64,000 nt of DNA from Anisakis pegreffii. Its lineage: Eukaryota > Nematoda > Chromadorea > Rhabditida > Anisakidae. Shown piece by piece: positions 1 through 13,200 of the stretch. The notes under the pieces are model-generated. The model saw only the letters and a list, made by a program, of their open reading frames with translations. It did not search any database and was not told where the DNA came from. Position numbers and translations under genes: made by a program. The first letter of the stretch is position 1, and each line of letters begins with the position of its first letter. Where the stretch lies: positions 147,535 through 211,534 of the forward strand of contig JAPYMA010000648.1 of NCBI GenBank assembly GCA_035041965.1. The letters run 5' to 3'.

Positions 1-351
1 GAATGCAACAGAATTGCTAATGATCACAAAGAAGCCGTCAACACGATTACAAACGATCTCATGGAAGGCTGTATCCACACGAATTTCGAGAATTCTAGCA
101 ATCCGTTTAAATCCAATACTTGGAAAGGTTATGCATGACGGTTGCGACTTTAGAGTTTGTTTTCGTGTTTCTAAATGCACAAGCCTTGCCATAGGATCTT
201 AGCAACGAGACGCATCAGTATCAGAAGCTGTAGAACAATCAGTTCCTTGTGTGATGGTATGGATGGGCTTCGTGGGCTTAGAATTCATGATATAGTTACT
301 GATTGTAAGATTGCTATGGACGATAACGAATTCGAGGATGCACGGCTGTGA
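1..351 (+). CDS. 3' end of an unidentified gene (partial, two exons)
   Basis: Two exons join in phase. The first is 1-127, read from base 1 and cut off by the window edge. It encodes a Cys-containing stretch starting ECNRIANDHKEAVNTI and ends TGGAAAG before a GT donor. The second is 203-351, after the acceptor GGATCTTAG. It supplies the two bases completing the split codon and ends at TGA 349-351 with an acidic tail (DDNEFEDARL). The visible C-terminal piece is about 91 residues, with Cys near the start and middle and a DGMDGLRGLRIHD segment. I do not recognise the family. Coding status rests on a correct phase match, coding-like composition and a consensus acceptor. The 5' part lies outside the window. 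Confidence 0.55.
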
Positions 352-3300
352 TACTGTCCTAATTTGTGGGTGTGATGAGTGGGAGTGTGAACATGGTGAA
401 GTAAGGAAAAAGTAGGGTCTGTCGATGTGAAAGGAGCCAAATAGGAAGACGCTGGGGTATTTGATCGGCACATTTCTGCGTAGTGCTCATTTATCTACGG
501 AGGAGACACTCTGGCTATCGTTTCATTGGTGTATGGAATGCTATACTTACTTATTCTGATATCCAGCGTGACGTGAAGAAAAAGGACAAAAGTATCTTGG
601 GATCAGATATATTAGTTGACTGAATGAATTCCTTCGGTGAGGTTGCAGTGCAATACTACATCGATCATGCAGTGTCATTGGTGGGCCTGGAAATAGACGA
701 GACAATGCTAACTCATCGGAAATATAGTATTGGGAGGATAGCGAAACAGCAGTCGATCTTCGGAGGGGTGGAAAGAAGCAGTGTTTCATGGTAGCGGTAG
801 GAAGAAGAAATGCAGATACTCTCTTGTGCCTGTAGTTGCTGATAAAGGTTAACCGGGCACCACCATTGCATGCGAGGTATGCCGCAAAATATGTCGCAAA
901 TTATCACCACCCAACAGTAAATCATTCGAAAAATTTCGTGGTTACGGATACTGGCGTTTACATTACAATACATTAATAAAGTTAAGTTGATGTGACAAAA
1001 ATTCAAACTCAGATCGGTACAAATCGTAACTTGCTTTCAACGTATATTTGGAAAAATAAATTTGGAGGATAAGACGGTTTATTTAACTTGCGGAAGCAGA
1101 TAATAGAAGTGTACCCTATATAACGTGGGGCTAAAACAGCACAACTTAAACCCAACGGCCTTCTTTAGAGCCAGCAAAATCACCAACCAATCTATCTCAT
1201 AGCCTCCAGAACAATATCATTTAGTATTATCGAGGACCATTGTCTAACGCTTTAAATCTGTGTAGCCAAGTGACGCATTCATCACAGGAAATGTTCCACC
1301 TGGATAGACACATAATGAGAAGGAATATCGCACAGGTAAGAGAGAAAGAGGCAAAAAACATCGAAAAAGAGAGCGATATAACCTTCAAATGAGAAATCTG
1401 AGACTCGTAAAAAATTTTTTTCACTTTAAGCACTCTGACAGCTGAACTAGAAGTGTACCGACAAATAACGATGCTGAGAAAACGATTTCGGTTGTTTCTG
1501 TTAAATTAGTTGGAGTGTTTAGAATAGTGCTTGTGAGCAACATTAACGTTTGACAAGCAAAATTCTTTTCAATCGGAATGAAGGAATTGATTTTTGGAAC
1601 GAAGCAAATGAAACGATCATTTTAACAATGTCTTGACGTGTGCGTGTTAATTTAATTGATAGAACGAAAGAGTTAAAAGATTCGATTCTCTTCGACAATT
1701 TTTTTCTTCGTTCGTTTATTTGTTTGGTTTTTGCATTCATGTGCACTGATTATCACATAGTAGATAATCGTTTGAAACTAGAGTTCATTGGGCAGAAGCG
1801 AACATCGAGTTCTCTTAAGAAATAGAGATGAGTACGCAAATCATCGATTGGTGAATTATATCCGATTCGTTCGCTGCGAAGAAAGCTTCATTTGCAAATT
1901 ATTGAGTGGTTCGTCGAGCATTCGGATTAATGCCAGGTTAACTTTATTATATTTGGTGACGTCAACAACAACAACTTAGTGTTGACATATAATGTGAAAG
2001 TGTTGAATGGGTGACGAGGAGTGTTATCGGTGGATGATTCCATGTGGTACGATTACTTATGCATCATGCGGTAACAATGTACAATTGTCACTGATTTGTG
2101 ATAGTAGAATTTTGATAAGAAACACTAAAGCACTAATTCTCAAAATTGAATAAATTAACGCAATCAAGCAACCACCATTCCGTGCGCAACAATACGAAAA
2201 TACCAATAAGCAATTTGAAAATATCCATAGATGGATTGATTGTGTACATTTCACGAGATTGATAATTTGATGTATTTGCGATCGTGCTCGTTCATTTATG
2301 TTGAACACTAGATGATAAATTTGTGTTCGTTTCGTACTCCACTATCAACATGTGTGAAGCATAACATCTTAATAAGTGAAAAATTTATGGCAAACAACTT
2401 TCAGTTAACAACCAATGAATTGTTTTCGAGAATAAGTGATGTTAATTAATGGGTGTGGCGGGTGAATGACGTGAATGTAACTAATGATTCGTTGACAAGA
2501 AACTATATTTCTATGCACTGCACGAAACATCGTTAAAAATGAAACATTTGACATTTGTTTAGTTTGTACATACCAGAATTGGTTGTGTGTCAAACAAAAA
2601 ACGACTGTCATAACTTTCTGTGAAATATTCATGAAGTAACGAAACAACTACTGAATGTATTCAGTTCATCGTTCATCGTTTATGATATAAAAAATTCATA
2701 AGCTGATAATAATTTCAAATTTCTTAATCCTCAGTTCTCATCGATTTCATGCTTCCAACATCATTGTACACGAAAAATATTCGAACATTACTGATGGATT
2801 TGAATGCTGAAATGTCAAAAACTGAAAAACGTGATTGGAATTAAAGCGCCAAAAATGTCCGAGAATATTTCGATGGGCGTTAATGTCGGTTCAATGCCAT
2901 CTGTTGATAGTAAACGTTCAATGAAACTCCTTTAAACACTATCATTTCACTATCATTTCGCGAGATGAACTTAATTGAGCACCGTACAGCAGAGCAGTCG
3001 ATAGCTGTCATTTGAAGTGCATCAGGAAGTGCGTGCTGGAGAATAATGGCAAGCACTCTTCATCCTCATTACTTGAATACTTCAGCTTCTCACTAGTGTA
3101 CAACATCCTGAAGTGATCATTGGTTAAGATAGAAGCTCTAATGAAATGCATTCAAATGCGCACCTCAAATATCTGCGAACCATTCGAGCTTCCAAACAAC
3201 ATTTTCACGCTCTATTGATCAGAAGTTTTATCATTCTACCGTTACTTTTAGGAGTCATGCGGAAAAAAAAAGTTCAAAACATGATCCTTTTCACAATGGA

Positions 3301-6300
3301 AGAATCGCACAACATTGAAATGATGCGGAATGCTAGAGAAAAAAACTTAAATGGTCCATTTGCGACATTTTGATGAATCGGTAATGGCAAAAATGAGTGA
3401 AGCTTCGGAAAACAATCAAATACGGGTAATTATGACGCAAAAACAATTGCTGGCTTAGCACTCGATCGATGAGTCAGTCAGTCTTGAATGCATTAAATTT
3501 ATTATTTGAGTCGAGTGGATGAATGCAAGCAAACGAGCGAGCGAAAAATACCTTTGGGGTTACAATCATCATTTCATTTCGCCGTTATTATGCGCGTTAA
3601 AAGCATTAAATGTCAGTCAGCAATGACATCCACCACTAATGAAACAATAAAATGTCATTTTACAAATAATACTGATGTGAGAGCAATTATTCTTTATTAC
3701 ATTTCGAACTAGGGAAGTAGAAACAGGAAAGCTAAAATTCTGAAGATCACGAACGCTCAAGAATAGAACGTTGAATGATTTTTGTTCAATCAGATCAATT
3801 CTGCAAAGATGACGGCTACGAACGGAATGAGAATTTTGAAAAAATTGAAAAAAAAAACTGAAATTGAAACCAAGTCAATGGCTATACAAATCAGAGCAAT
3901 TTGTCATCTTTTAAATTCGACGTAATCACGAATTAAAAATAACTGCCGAACATATTCCTCTTTGAATATTGGAGCCCTCTTGAAAATAACCACGAAATGG
4001 TTGTTGGAAATGTGACGTCGATCTAGCAGCGTGCATTCATACGCCATCGCCTAATCAGGATGCACTTTCTTCGATACATTTACTTCATAAAATTGAACTG
4101 ATCAATTTTGATGATTGAAGGAAACGCGTCATAGTGTGCAATGAACGCTGTAAGCCACTAGTCAGCAAGTTCAATGGAAAAATTCGCATCCGTTGATTTA
4201 ATAATGACAGCATAAAGATGAATATTTTGCGGCTGAAAACTAATGCAATAATGAAAAGTTGCAAAAATATGAATTGTGAATTGTGGTGAATACTAAAAAT
4301 GAACAACTTAAAGCGCACTATTCTATTTATAATCTCATGATATCATTAAGGCCTAATCGATCGTCCGCGAATTACACAAAGAATTTGTGCAGCAGAACTC
4401 GTTTACGTATCAATCAAATCATTAATTATAAACAGTGAATCATTGAGCATGTCAGTTTAGATGATAACATCACTGAAATAACGGAACGAATGAGATTGTT
4501 CATGCAAGAAAATTGAATGATCATGAAGGAATGTCCGTTGAAAAAATCGACAACGAAATTTGGAAATGGAATTGTAGACGAATGAAATAAAGAACACCTC
4601 ATACCTTGATCACAATTGAACGAAAAACATTATATTGAATGAGCAATGAGAACTTAATCATGTTTACGCATTTAACAGCTGGTAATTGCAAGTCTGTTGA
4701 AAAAGATCAATTTGTGGATTCACTACTGTTGATTGCTACTCTTAACAATCGTTGGACGAATGTTCAATCGATCAATCGGAATTTATTTTCGAGCTCCTTC
4801 TGAGTCCCTCTCCCTAAAAATCATTGGGCAATATGGGAGAGCAGCTCAAAACCTCTGTGCTTACCAGATCAATAGTCCAAGTTCGAAGTTCTTGAAGACA
4901 GAGGATTCCCAACGCTATTATTCGTTAGCTGCGCGGAAAGAAGAATGCCAAGGAAGGGGGAATGTGATATTAGCTATATTGGTGATAACAGAGAGGCATA
5001 AACTCGTGATGAGTTGGATTTGCTGATTAAATAAATATTTATAGTTCATTCTCTTTAAATTTATTTTGAAAAACTTATGGTGATTCATTTGTATGGTTTT
5101 CAAAACTGATATTTTGACCTTTCGTATTGGAAGTCGCGAATTTTATTTTCATTCAATTCGTTTATTGAAATATAATATGATCGTAATATGAAATTACTCA
5201 CTTGGTAACAAGAGAGCAATAAACAATGGATTGATTGATTGCTGAAAAACTTGTGTTTTTTTGAATGAAACTGAACGCCTGACTGCTGTTAGAAAAAAAA
5301 AACAATAGTATGAAATTGCATTGTTTTATCAACGGGAATTAATTGCAACGGCATTGAATCAAGAAACAACTGTTTGATTAGTTGTAATGTTGAAATTATG
5401 AAAAGACTAAAAATGATTGCAAATACCCGACAAAGAACATAAGGGCAGCTAAATACTGAGAAAGCGAATAGACGTGGTGATGAGGGATTATCACACTTTA
5501 GTTCTGATCATCAGCACTGCTACTGCAATGGCAGCTAGTCGAAACCATTCGATATGGAATCTCAAATTGTTCATTCCTCATTTGAGAAGAGCGCTTTGAA
5601 TGAAAAATCGCTCAAATATCGTATTTTAATTGGAAAGTTTTTTGTCGTATCACGGCAAGCATATTAACATATAATCTATCTAGACACTTAATGACCAAAC
5701 GCAAGAAAATTTTGCTCCGTTCTCTTCGAGAGCATTTCTTGTTTTTCTATCCTTCCCATTTCTTTCAAATTTACATTGCACGTACTTCATTTACACGAGA
5801 GTTCATTCATTCCTTCGAAAATGCAAATAAAAACTATCATCAGAAGACCCTTCTTGAAAACGAATTCGATGCTGAATTGATGCTTATCAACAGTTCGCAT
5901 TGTTATTGTTGAGTTATGAAACAAAAACTTAATATTATTTCTGATTGCATCCGATAGAAAATTCAAGGCAGATAGAATTCATTTGGAGTTCTCTTTACAG
6001 TTCTCATCCTGAGATGATTTGTTATGTTAGAAAAAGAGTGGTTCTTACTGGAGTAAAATTCACCTTCAGGAGCAAATGGAGAACGTTGCAAAATTGAAAC
6101 CGATAAGTACTTGCTCCATAGCTGCTCAAAGTTTTTTTCAAAACGTTTATTTGTTCAAAAGTTAGCGACCTCTTTGATAGTAATGACGAATTCCGGACAG
6201 CAAACTTCTTGATCACCGAATCAATTTTTCAATTTCTGTCTTTGTTGTCGTTTACAAGAAATACTAGAAGAGGGTGTGGGGGGATGGGGGAGAGTGGTGG

Positions 6301-9300
6301 TCACATCGATTACAGTGAAGAAGAACGACCGTCTATCATGTACCCAAATCGGAACACGAAGTAGGAGAGTGTGAGAAGCACTGAAACAGTAAGGATACAG
6401 TATTGAAGAGGAACAAGGAATGGAACTTTAAGGCTTTTTGAAAGAACAAAATGAGTCATTTAAAGAGATGCAAAATGAGCGAAATGCAAAATTAAGGCGC
6501 ACGATTAAGTGCTGAAAAAATTCAAACTGAACCGAGAATGGCGAATCACATTTGCGGTTGCCGCAATCCGATGAAGATGTCATCAAAACAATTCAGCAAA
6601 CCAAAATGATTCATCCAACAACGATGATCGAGGAATTCGATGAGAATCTAGGGCAAATAATACTGGATGAATGAATGAACGGATGATGCTTTCAATAAGA
6701 ATGAGCACTGAGAGAGATCAAACAAAAATGAGAAAAAAAAAAGAAGAGGTGAGTGACTTCGAGCACTTGTACTTTTATAAGAAGCTGTAAGAGAAACGAA
6801 CAAATAACGGAAGAAAAATTCATCGTGATGAAACTTGGCTGCCTTGAATAATACTCATTTGATGATCAATTTTTCGGTGACTATTTTCTCATCTCATCGA
6901 GGCATTTTCCACTCATTCACAATGCATAATCACGGAAGCATTGAAACGCAATAACGAGATGAATAAACTGTCATAAATGTGTTAACGAAACTGAAATAAA
7001 GAGTAAGTGTTAACAAAATCACTTCGTTTAAATAGCAGTTTTGATGTCATTGAAATAGTGAGTGACGTACGTACGAGATGCAATGATGAATGGAATGTGC
7101 ACTGAAATAAGTGAAGGTCATTCGAGAGAGATTATTTTCTTAGAGTATTTGTCATGTTACACCATCAGTGCCTCTTAAAAATGTCAATCGCCATAAAGTT
7201 CAGGTTCTGCTGATAATATTATGAGGAACAAATAATGAACCTGGGCGTTTACGAACATCGTAATGGATAAGATTATGGTGAGGGAATGTGTGATGTTCGA
7301 ATGAGAATTTTTGCGCAACAACGTGTGCTTGATTATCCGACATGATTTATCAGCACCTTTCAATAGACCGTGATTTTGATGATCCTGAACGTACGATGAC
7401 GCAAGTATCAATCAGAGTGTTCAAAACGTTGCAATATTGATCTAGTGAACACGAATGCGCAGAGTTGGTACCTTTCATTTATTAGCAGAAAATTCTGTAA
7501 CATTTGTGGATATATGTACAGATGCATATCTTTTGAATAAGCTTTCAACGACAAAAACCCGTTCTTCAGAGTTACTCTAGTTCATGACTTATTCAAACAT
7601 CCGAGGACACCATAACTTTGTTGATTCAGTCTGATCGTGAGCATAACAGCATAAGAGTTTTCTTATGTGGACACACAGCATTCCTCACAACAACACACGC
7701 ACGCAGTCTTCCGATAACTGAGTGACAATAAGCAGTTTTCATTCGAGCACAAAACCATAAATCATTAAAAAATGAACACTCGTAGAACCCTTAAGAATTA
7801 TTTGAATCCGAACATCAAAACTTATTCGTAAAACATTCCGGATATCATCATCAAATTAAGTTGGTATGGATATCAACAGAATTGAAACTCTGGAGAACCA
7901 TTTCATTGTCGGATGCTTTCAAGCTGAAGGAAAACAACAAATACTCGCTGAGTGTTTTAATTCTTTCCGGAAACGACTTCATATGCTTAAAAACAACTAG
8001 ATAGTTATTGTTTCGCTGCGTTCAGACTGGGCCGTTTCTCGGCTTTCCGGGCCATTCTCATCAATTTGACACATGCAATGTCCAAATGAGGCATTTAAAT
8101 TCCGAAACAATTCCGTGTACAGACCAAAAAGCTCATTGTCAGATAATATGGCAATTTATGCAAATAATCGGTCTCTTCATTGTGTCAATAATTTTAATAA
8201 TGTCAATCAATTACCATCATAAGGATTCGAGAACATTCAAAGAGGCAACAAAACATTACATAAAAGTTAACGAATACAAACAAACAACACAATAATTGCA
8301 TAGCGAATAAAAAGATATAATTACAAGACACTTTGACAGATCAACGTGCTCTGCACATTCAATGCTTCAATAACAAAAACAAACGCGATATTACATTAAA
8401 AATCATGAACGCGTGTGTTACGGTGATTAAAAAAAGAACAAGTTATAATTTAACGAATAAATCAATAAAATAATACTTGAATGAATAGAGTCAATAACAT
8501 GGAACAATGAATGAGATCATTATGTATTCGAATGATTCATCCCCAATCAAACCATCAGCGAAAACAACACCAAGTTGAGAGTTGACCTGTCTGTCATAAA
8601 GAAGGTATCATCACAAGGTACCAATAACAGATCGAGTATTCCTTGAACGATACTGCTTGCCAGATAAGAGTAGTTATACACGACGAAATGTGAATGAAAT
8701 ACGTTTTTGTTTACGTGATACCAATAAAACTGGAAATATTTCCTGCGTGTTACTCGATATCATCAAAGCAACTGGATAGTCTCATCGGCTAATTTTATGG
8801 CTTTTAGAATACAAATTCGAAGATTCAATTTATAGTAGCAGTTCAGATTATGTTTCAAGATAGACGATGAGGAACTCACAATGAATGAATAGAAAACAAG
8901 ATCTTGAATACAGTAGAAAAACACAAAATACAGTAGGAAAACGGAAAATAGGAAAGCATAAACTGAGAAGAAGATAAAGCAGCAGTTGAATTTTTTTTTG
9001 GAAGAGGGAAAATAATTTCATTACGAACTGAATGTATCACGTTCAAATCAGAATTTTTTGAGTATGGGAAAATAGACTTTAATATCAATCATACTAATTC
9101 AGTAATGATGATGCCAAAAGGTGGATTCATTCAAAGAGTTTCGAAAGATTGCTTTTGAACTTGATGGAAACGCAACGCAATATTCGACGACAACAATACT
9201 TTCGATAAGTGCTCCTCGTACATCAGTGCAACTTTAACGAAACTCTCAAACAATTATCAACAATCGTTGACAATTGTTTCGTTGATTGAACATTTTACAC

Positions 9301-10234
9301 TTCAAAAACAAATAAGAACAGACAACTAGATGCTTATACAAAATGTTTGCGATAAGAAATATTTGTGATATTTCGCTCAGCGATTTTCAACTTTACACAA
9401 AATGACAGTAACAGCAAAAGTGACGATGAGTATAACAAAAGCGATCATAACAATAGAGACGACTAATCATATTAATAGCAGTAACGAGAACTATACAGTA
9501 ATATTCACTGGATGCAATGAAATAAAATAACAAACTGACAAAATGATTGATGGATAGAAGTTATTTTCTAAAGCGAATCAAAGAACTGAAGGAGAATGAT
9601 TTGAAATGTTAGAGATTTGAAGAAATACTTTTCCAACCATCTTACTGAATCAAATTTGAACCAATGACACCAGCATTCAAAGAAATAACACTGACCATAA
9701 CCGCTCATCAATGCAAGATTGGAAATGCGATTGAAACTCAAAACTACTTGATGTGAACAACACAGGAAATGCCTAACTCTAAACTTTACACAATGAATAT
9801 GTAAAACTGTCTCACCTCTGCCCCAGTATCACTAACAAGGATTACAGCAAATCGAAACAACACACAAATCCGACAAATATCTAACAAATAATTTAACTCA
9901 ATTTAACATTTTAACTATGATCTCCCATTAATATGCAACAGAATCGGAATTAAACTCAAAACAAGAATTGACGTCAAATGCGATACGAAAAGCGAATGAA
10001 TGAATATAAAAGCAATCCACATAACAATAAAATGAGCATTTCCATCAAATAATAACAATCAAATATTCTACTGCATCATTTGCTTAATTTCATTTCTGCG
10101 TTCAATACCCTATTCGTTTTCTGATACCGTTTAGTCTTCATCCCCAACAAAAATTTTGCCTTTATAATATGCACAACAACCACTTAACACTCTGTCGACT
10201 GCTTATATTCCAAATGAACTAATGAACAGGTAGT
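352..10234. other. Gene-poor AT-rich intergenic tract
   Basis: I found no exon set that closes in frame here. Open frames are all under 100 codons, have no recognisable domain and look random for AT-rich DNA. Local features are a G-rich run near 6272-6300 (GTGTGGGGGGATGGGGGAG), many A-runs, and a less AT-rich patch at about 4790-4960 that may be an old repeat. The stretch could contain regulatory DNA of the SOX gene, whose 3' end borders it, or unseen small exons. Confidence 0.6.
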
Positions 10235-13200
10235 TTAATATGCACTGTGTGAAGTAGTCATTTGTGCGTGATGAGCATAATTCTGTTGGTTTGCAGCTGC
10301 AATCGCTTGATAATGCAACTGCTGATACTGATCCAGATAGTACTGCGGTGGTGCCATCGTGCTTGTTTCACCTGCAATCACCTCACTTAATGCACTTCAA
10401 TTATTGGCCGTGACTAACAAGTATAAATGAGATATTGTTGGATGTCGTTAGTAAGCTTGCAGATATATCACACTCAAATACACATTTCACAGACGTTTTC
10501 TTCAAAACGTTCAACTACTAAAATAAAACCATTTCACTGCTTAAATTACATGTCAAGATAAGAGCTGTTCATTAGTTACAGCACTTTTGAACTATCTGAG
10601 ATAATAACGACGAAGATGAAAACGAACAAAAACTTCAAAATCGTATAGGAAAGAGAGGGATTAGATGATCAACAAATAAGACTAAGAAAAATGATAAAAG
10701 CAGAGGGAATCAAACAACAAAATAAAAACAAACCAGGCTCAGGGAATGCCGGTTGACACAGCGAAGTATAATAAAGATCCAACATCTGATGCATATTTGC
10801 TGGTGTTGCATGCTGTGCATTACTGTTGAAATTACTATGTGTTGGGGTTGAATTCATCGACGATGAATATAAAACATTCTTTTGCAGTACCGCCGATTGG
10901 GGCTGTGCTGTTTGGAAGGTAAACGATATGGGTGTGCCCTGCAACTGCAAACAATCAACACCTGATTCTGGTCCAACTTTATATCGTGCACGATAAGCAT
11001 AACAACATTTCCATTCCGAACTTTCAAAACATCCTCATCATACAACCACTTTTGATGCAAATTTACTGGATTATTGTCCGTTCCCTCGGCACTTCAGTAT
11101 TTCAAAGTCTCATCAACGTTCTTACAATAGCCTATTGCGTTCAGTAATTATAATCAATTTCATTTTATTCAGCAACAAAAAAAACCGTTTCAATGTTTGT
11201 CTCTAATCAATATGCTATGTCAGGGCTCCGAAAAATACGTTCACGAAACAAGTAAAACTCATGACTAAACACGATGAATTCGTACTACTAATTTCGTTTA
11301 ACTTGACGAACACTTCAAACAAAAATGCTTGAACTTTATGAATTAGTTAGATAAAATTGAACTTCATCGACTAACAATTGAATATTTCACCTGCTGAGGA
11401 GTCTGTACATGCACAGGTGTCCGAACTCCCAAAGCTTGTGCCACAAGAACCGTGCCAGGAGAAGGGGCAGCCACAACTTAAAAGAGAATTTTATTCATGG
11501 TGAATAACTCTAATCAAGAATCAATGAGATTAACAAAGTGATAATATTGAAATGCAAAGAAATAGAATAAACCTTGCGCTTGGGTAACACCTTGTTGATA
11601 AGACTGACTCGAACAGCCATCTGAAAATATTGACGATATAAAAATCTAAAAATATAAAATGTAACTGCAATTTCAACTTACAGTTTCAACTCTTAGCACT
11701 CATAATTTGTTGGGGAATACGTTAGTTGAGGAATTGTTGAAAGAGCAAAACAAACGCAAAAACGCACTGATTCGCGGTCGGACGATCGTCGTCTGAAATG
11801 CTGCTGACGGAGAAGACGACTGCGATGACATGATGCTAACTGCTGACGATGCGTGGTTGTTATTCGTCGGTACGTCCATTTCCATTGCCGACAATTCAGC
11901 AGCTTTAATGAGCGATTTCAGAAACTTTCTGCGTTGCGGATGATAGATCAAATTTGGATTGTCTCGAAGCACCTAAAACAACGACTCGTTGTTCACTTAT
12001 TTCACTGCGCAATGAACATTATTCAGCATAAAATCAATATATTTGTTGTTGAATGCAAACTTCAAAAACAACCAACTACTTGTACCTATCTTTACCAACC
12101 GCATTCACTCGATGAGAATTATCTAAGTTTTATATACACACAACACGCCACGCCTCTAAATGTGATAACAACTTTTTCAATTAATAATAAATGCCTTAAA
12201 ATGTTCCACACTGCAAAAGGTGTTCCCTTCAGTGGGTACAAAAAATATCCGATCCCAACTAAGCGTACAATATGTTGAAGACAATAATCATGAAATTTCA
12301 ACATTCAAGTAAAGGCTTCTGCAATCGAACGCAACCAATCGAGTGAATACAAGCAATACCAACTGCTCGAATATAGCATTATTCCACACCAATATTGAAT
12401 GTGCATACAACATTCAATACACAGATAAACATATACATAGAAATAAAATACGTATGTATATAAGCCATTCAATATAAAACATACAAGCAAATAACTCGTT
12501 TCCTATACATCTTTATGCCTGCTATCTTTAATCGATATTATTTCATATTCACAAATCGATTATAAAAAATCAAGCATATCAGAATTCATAGTACGTTACT
12601 TATACGTTTAACAATGTCTCAGCAGCAGTGATCGGCATACTGCTGAAAAAGTATCTCCGCTACTCGCTGATTCCCTAAAGAAATATCTTTGGTCCGCTAA
12701 AAGGCATTCACTAACGAAAACGTAACGAAAATTTTTCGCTAAAAGTGTCATCAATTGAAAAAATAATAGCGACAGTTTTCACTAAAACGCTACTTATCGT
12801 TAGCAGAATCAATCTGCTAATCGTTTCTTTCGAATCTTTCTTCATAATTTGCAATCATGCTTCTAGTTTCTTTAGAAAATACCGTCCAAAATTTGGCAAA
12901 ATCTTTTGAGAATTCATTGCATTTGTCGAATTCCAATCAAATGGAATCCACCTAGCAAAAAAAAAAACGATAATAATAAGCAAATGATTTCCGAAGGAAG
13001 AGCCACTTCGTCGAGCTGATGAGGCCAGCAATGACCCAAGTCAGGGATATAGCGAATTACATATCACTCTACGCTCGTTTTCGTGCGAAAGCAATCATGG
13101 AGAGGAAGGTGTAGTTAACAGTAAATTACAGCAATCAGGTGGAATGACGCAGCCAACAATTAAAGTTGTTAAGACTTAATGATGAGATAATCAAATTCCT

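Noticed and set aside
4733..5026. 97-codon plus frame in a less AT-rich patch
   Set aside because: No domain and no phase-compatible exons. It is more likely an old repeat.
11853..12278. 141-codon plus-strand frame
   Set aside because: It is antisense to a well-supported SOX exon and its intron and has no domain.
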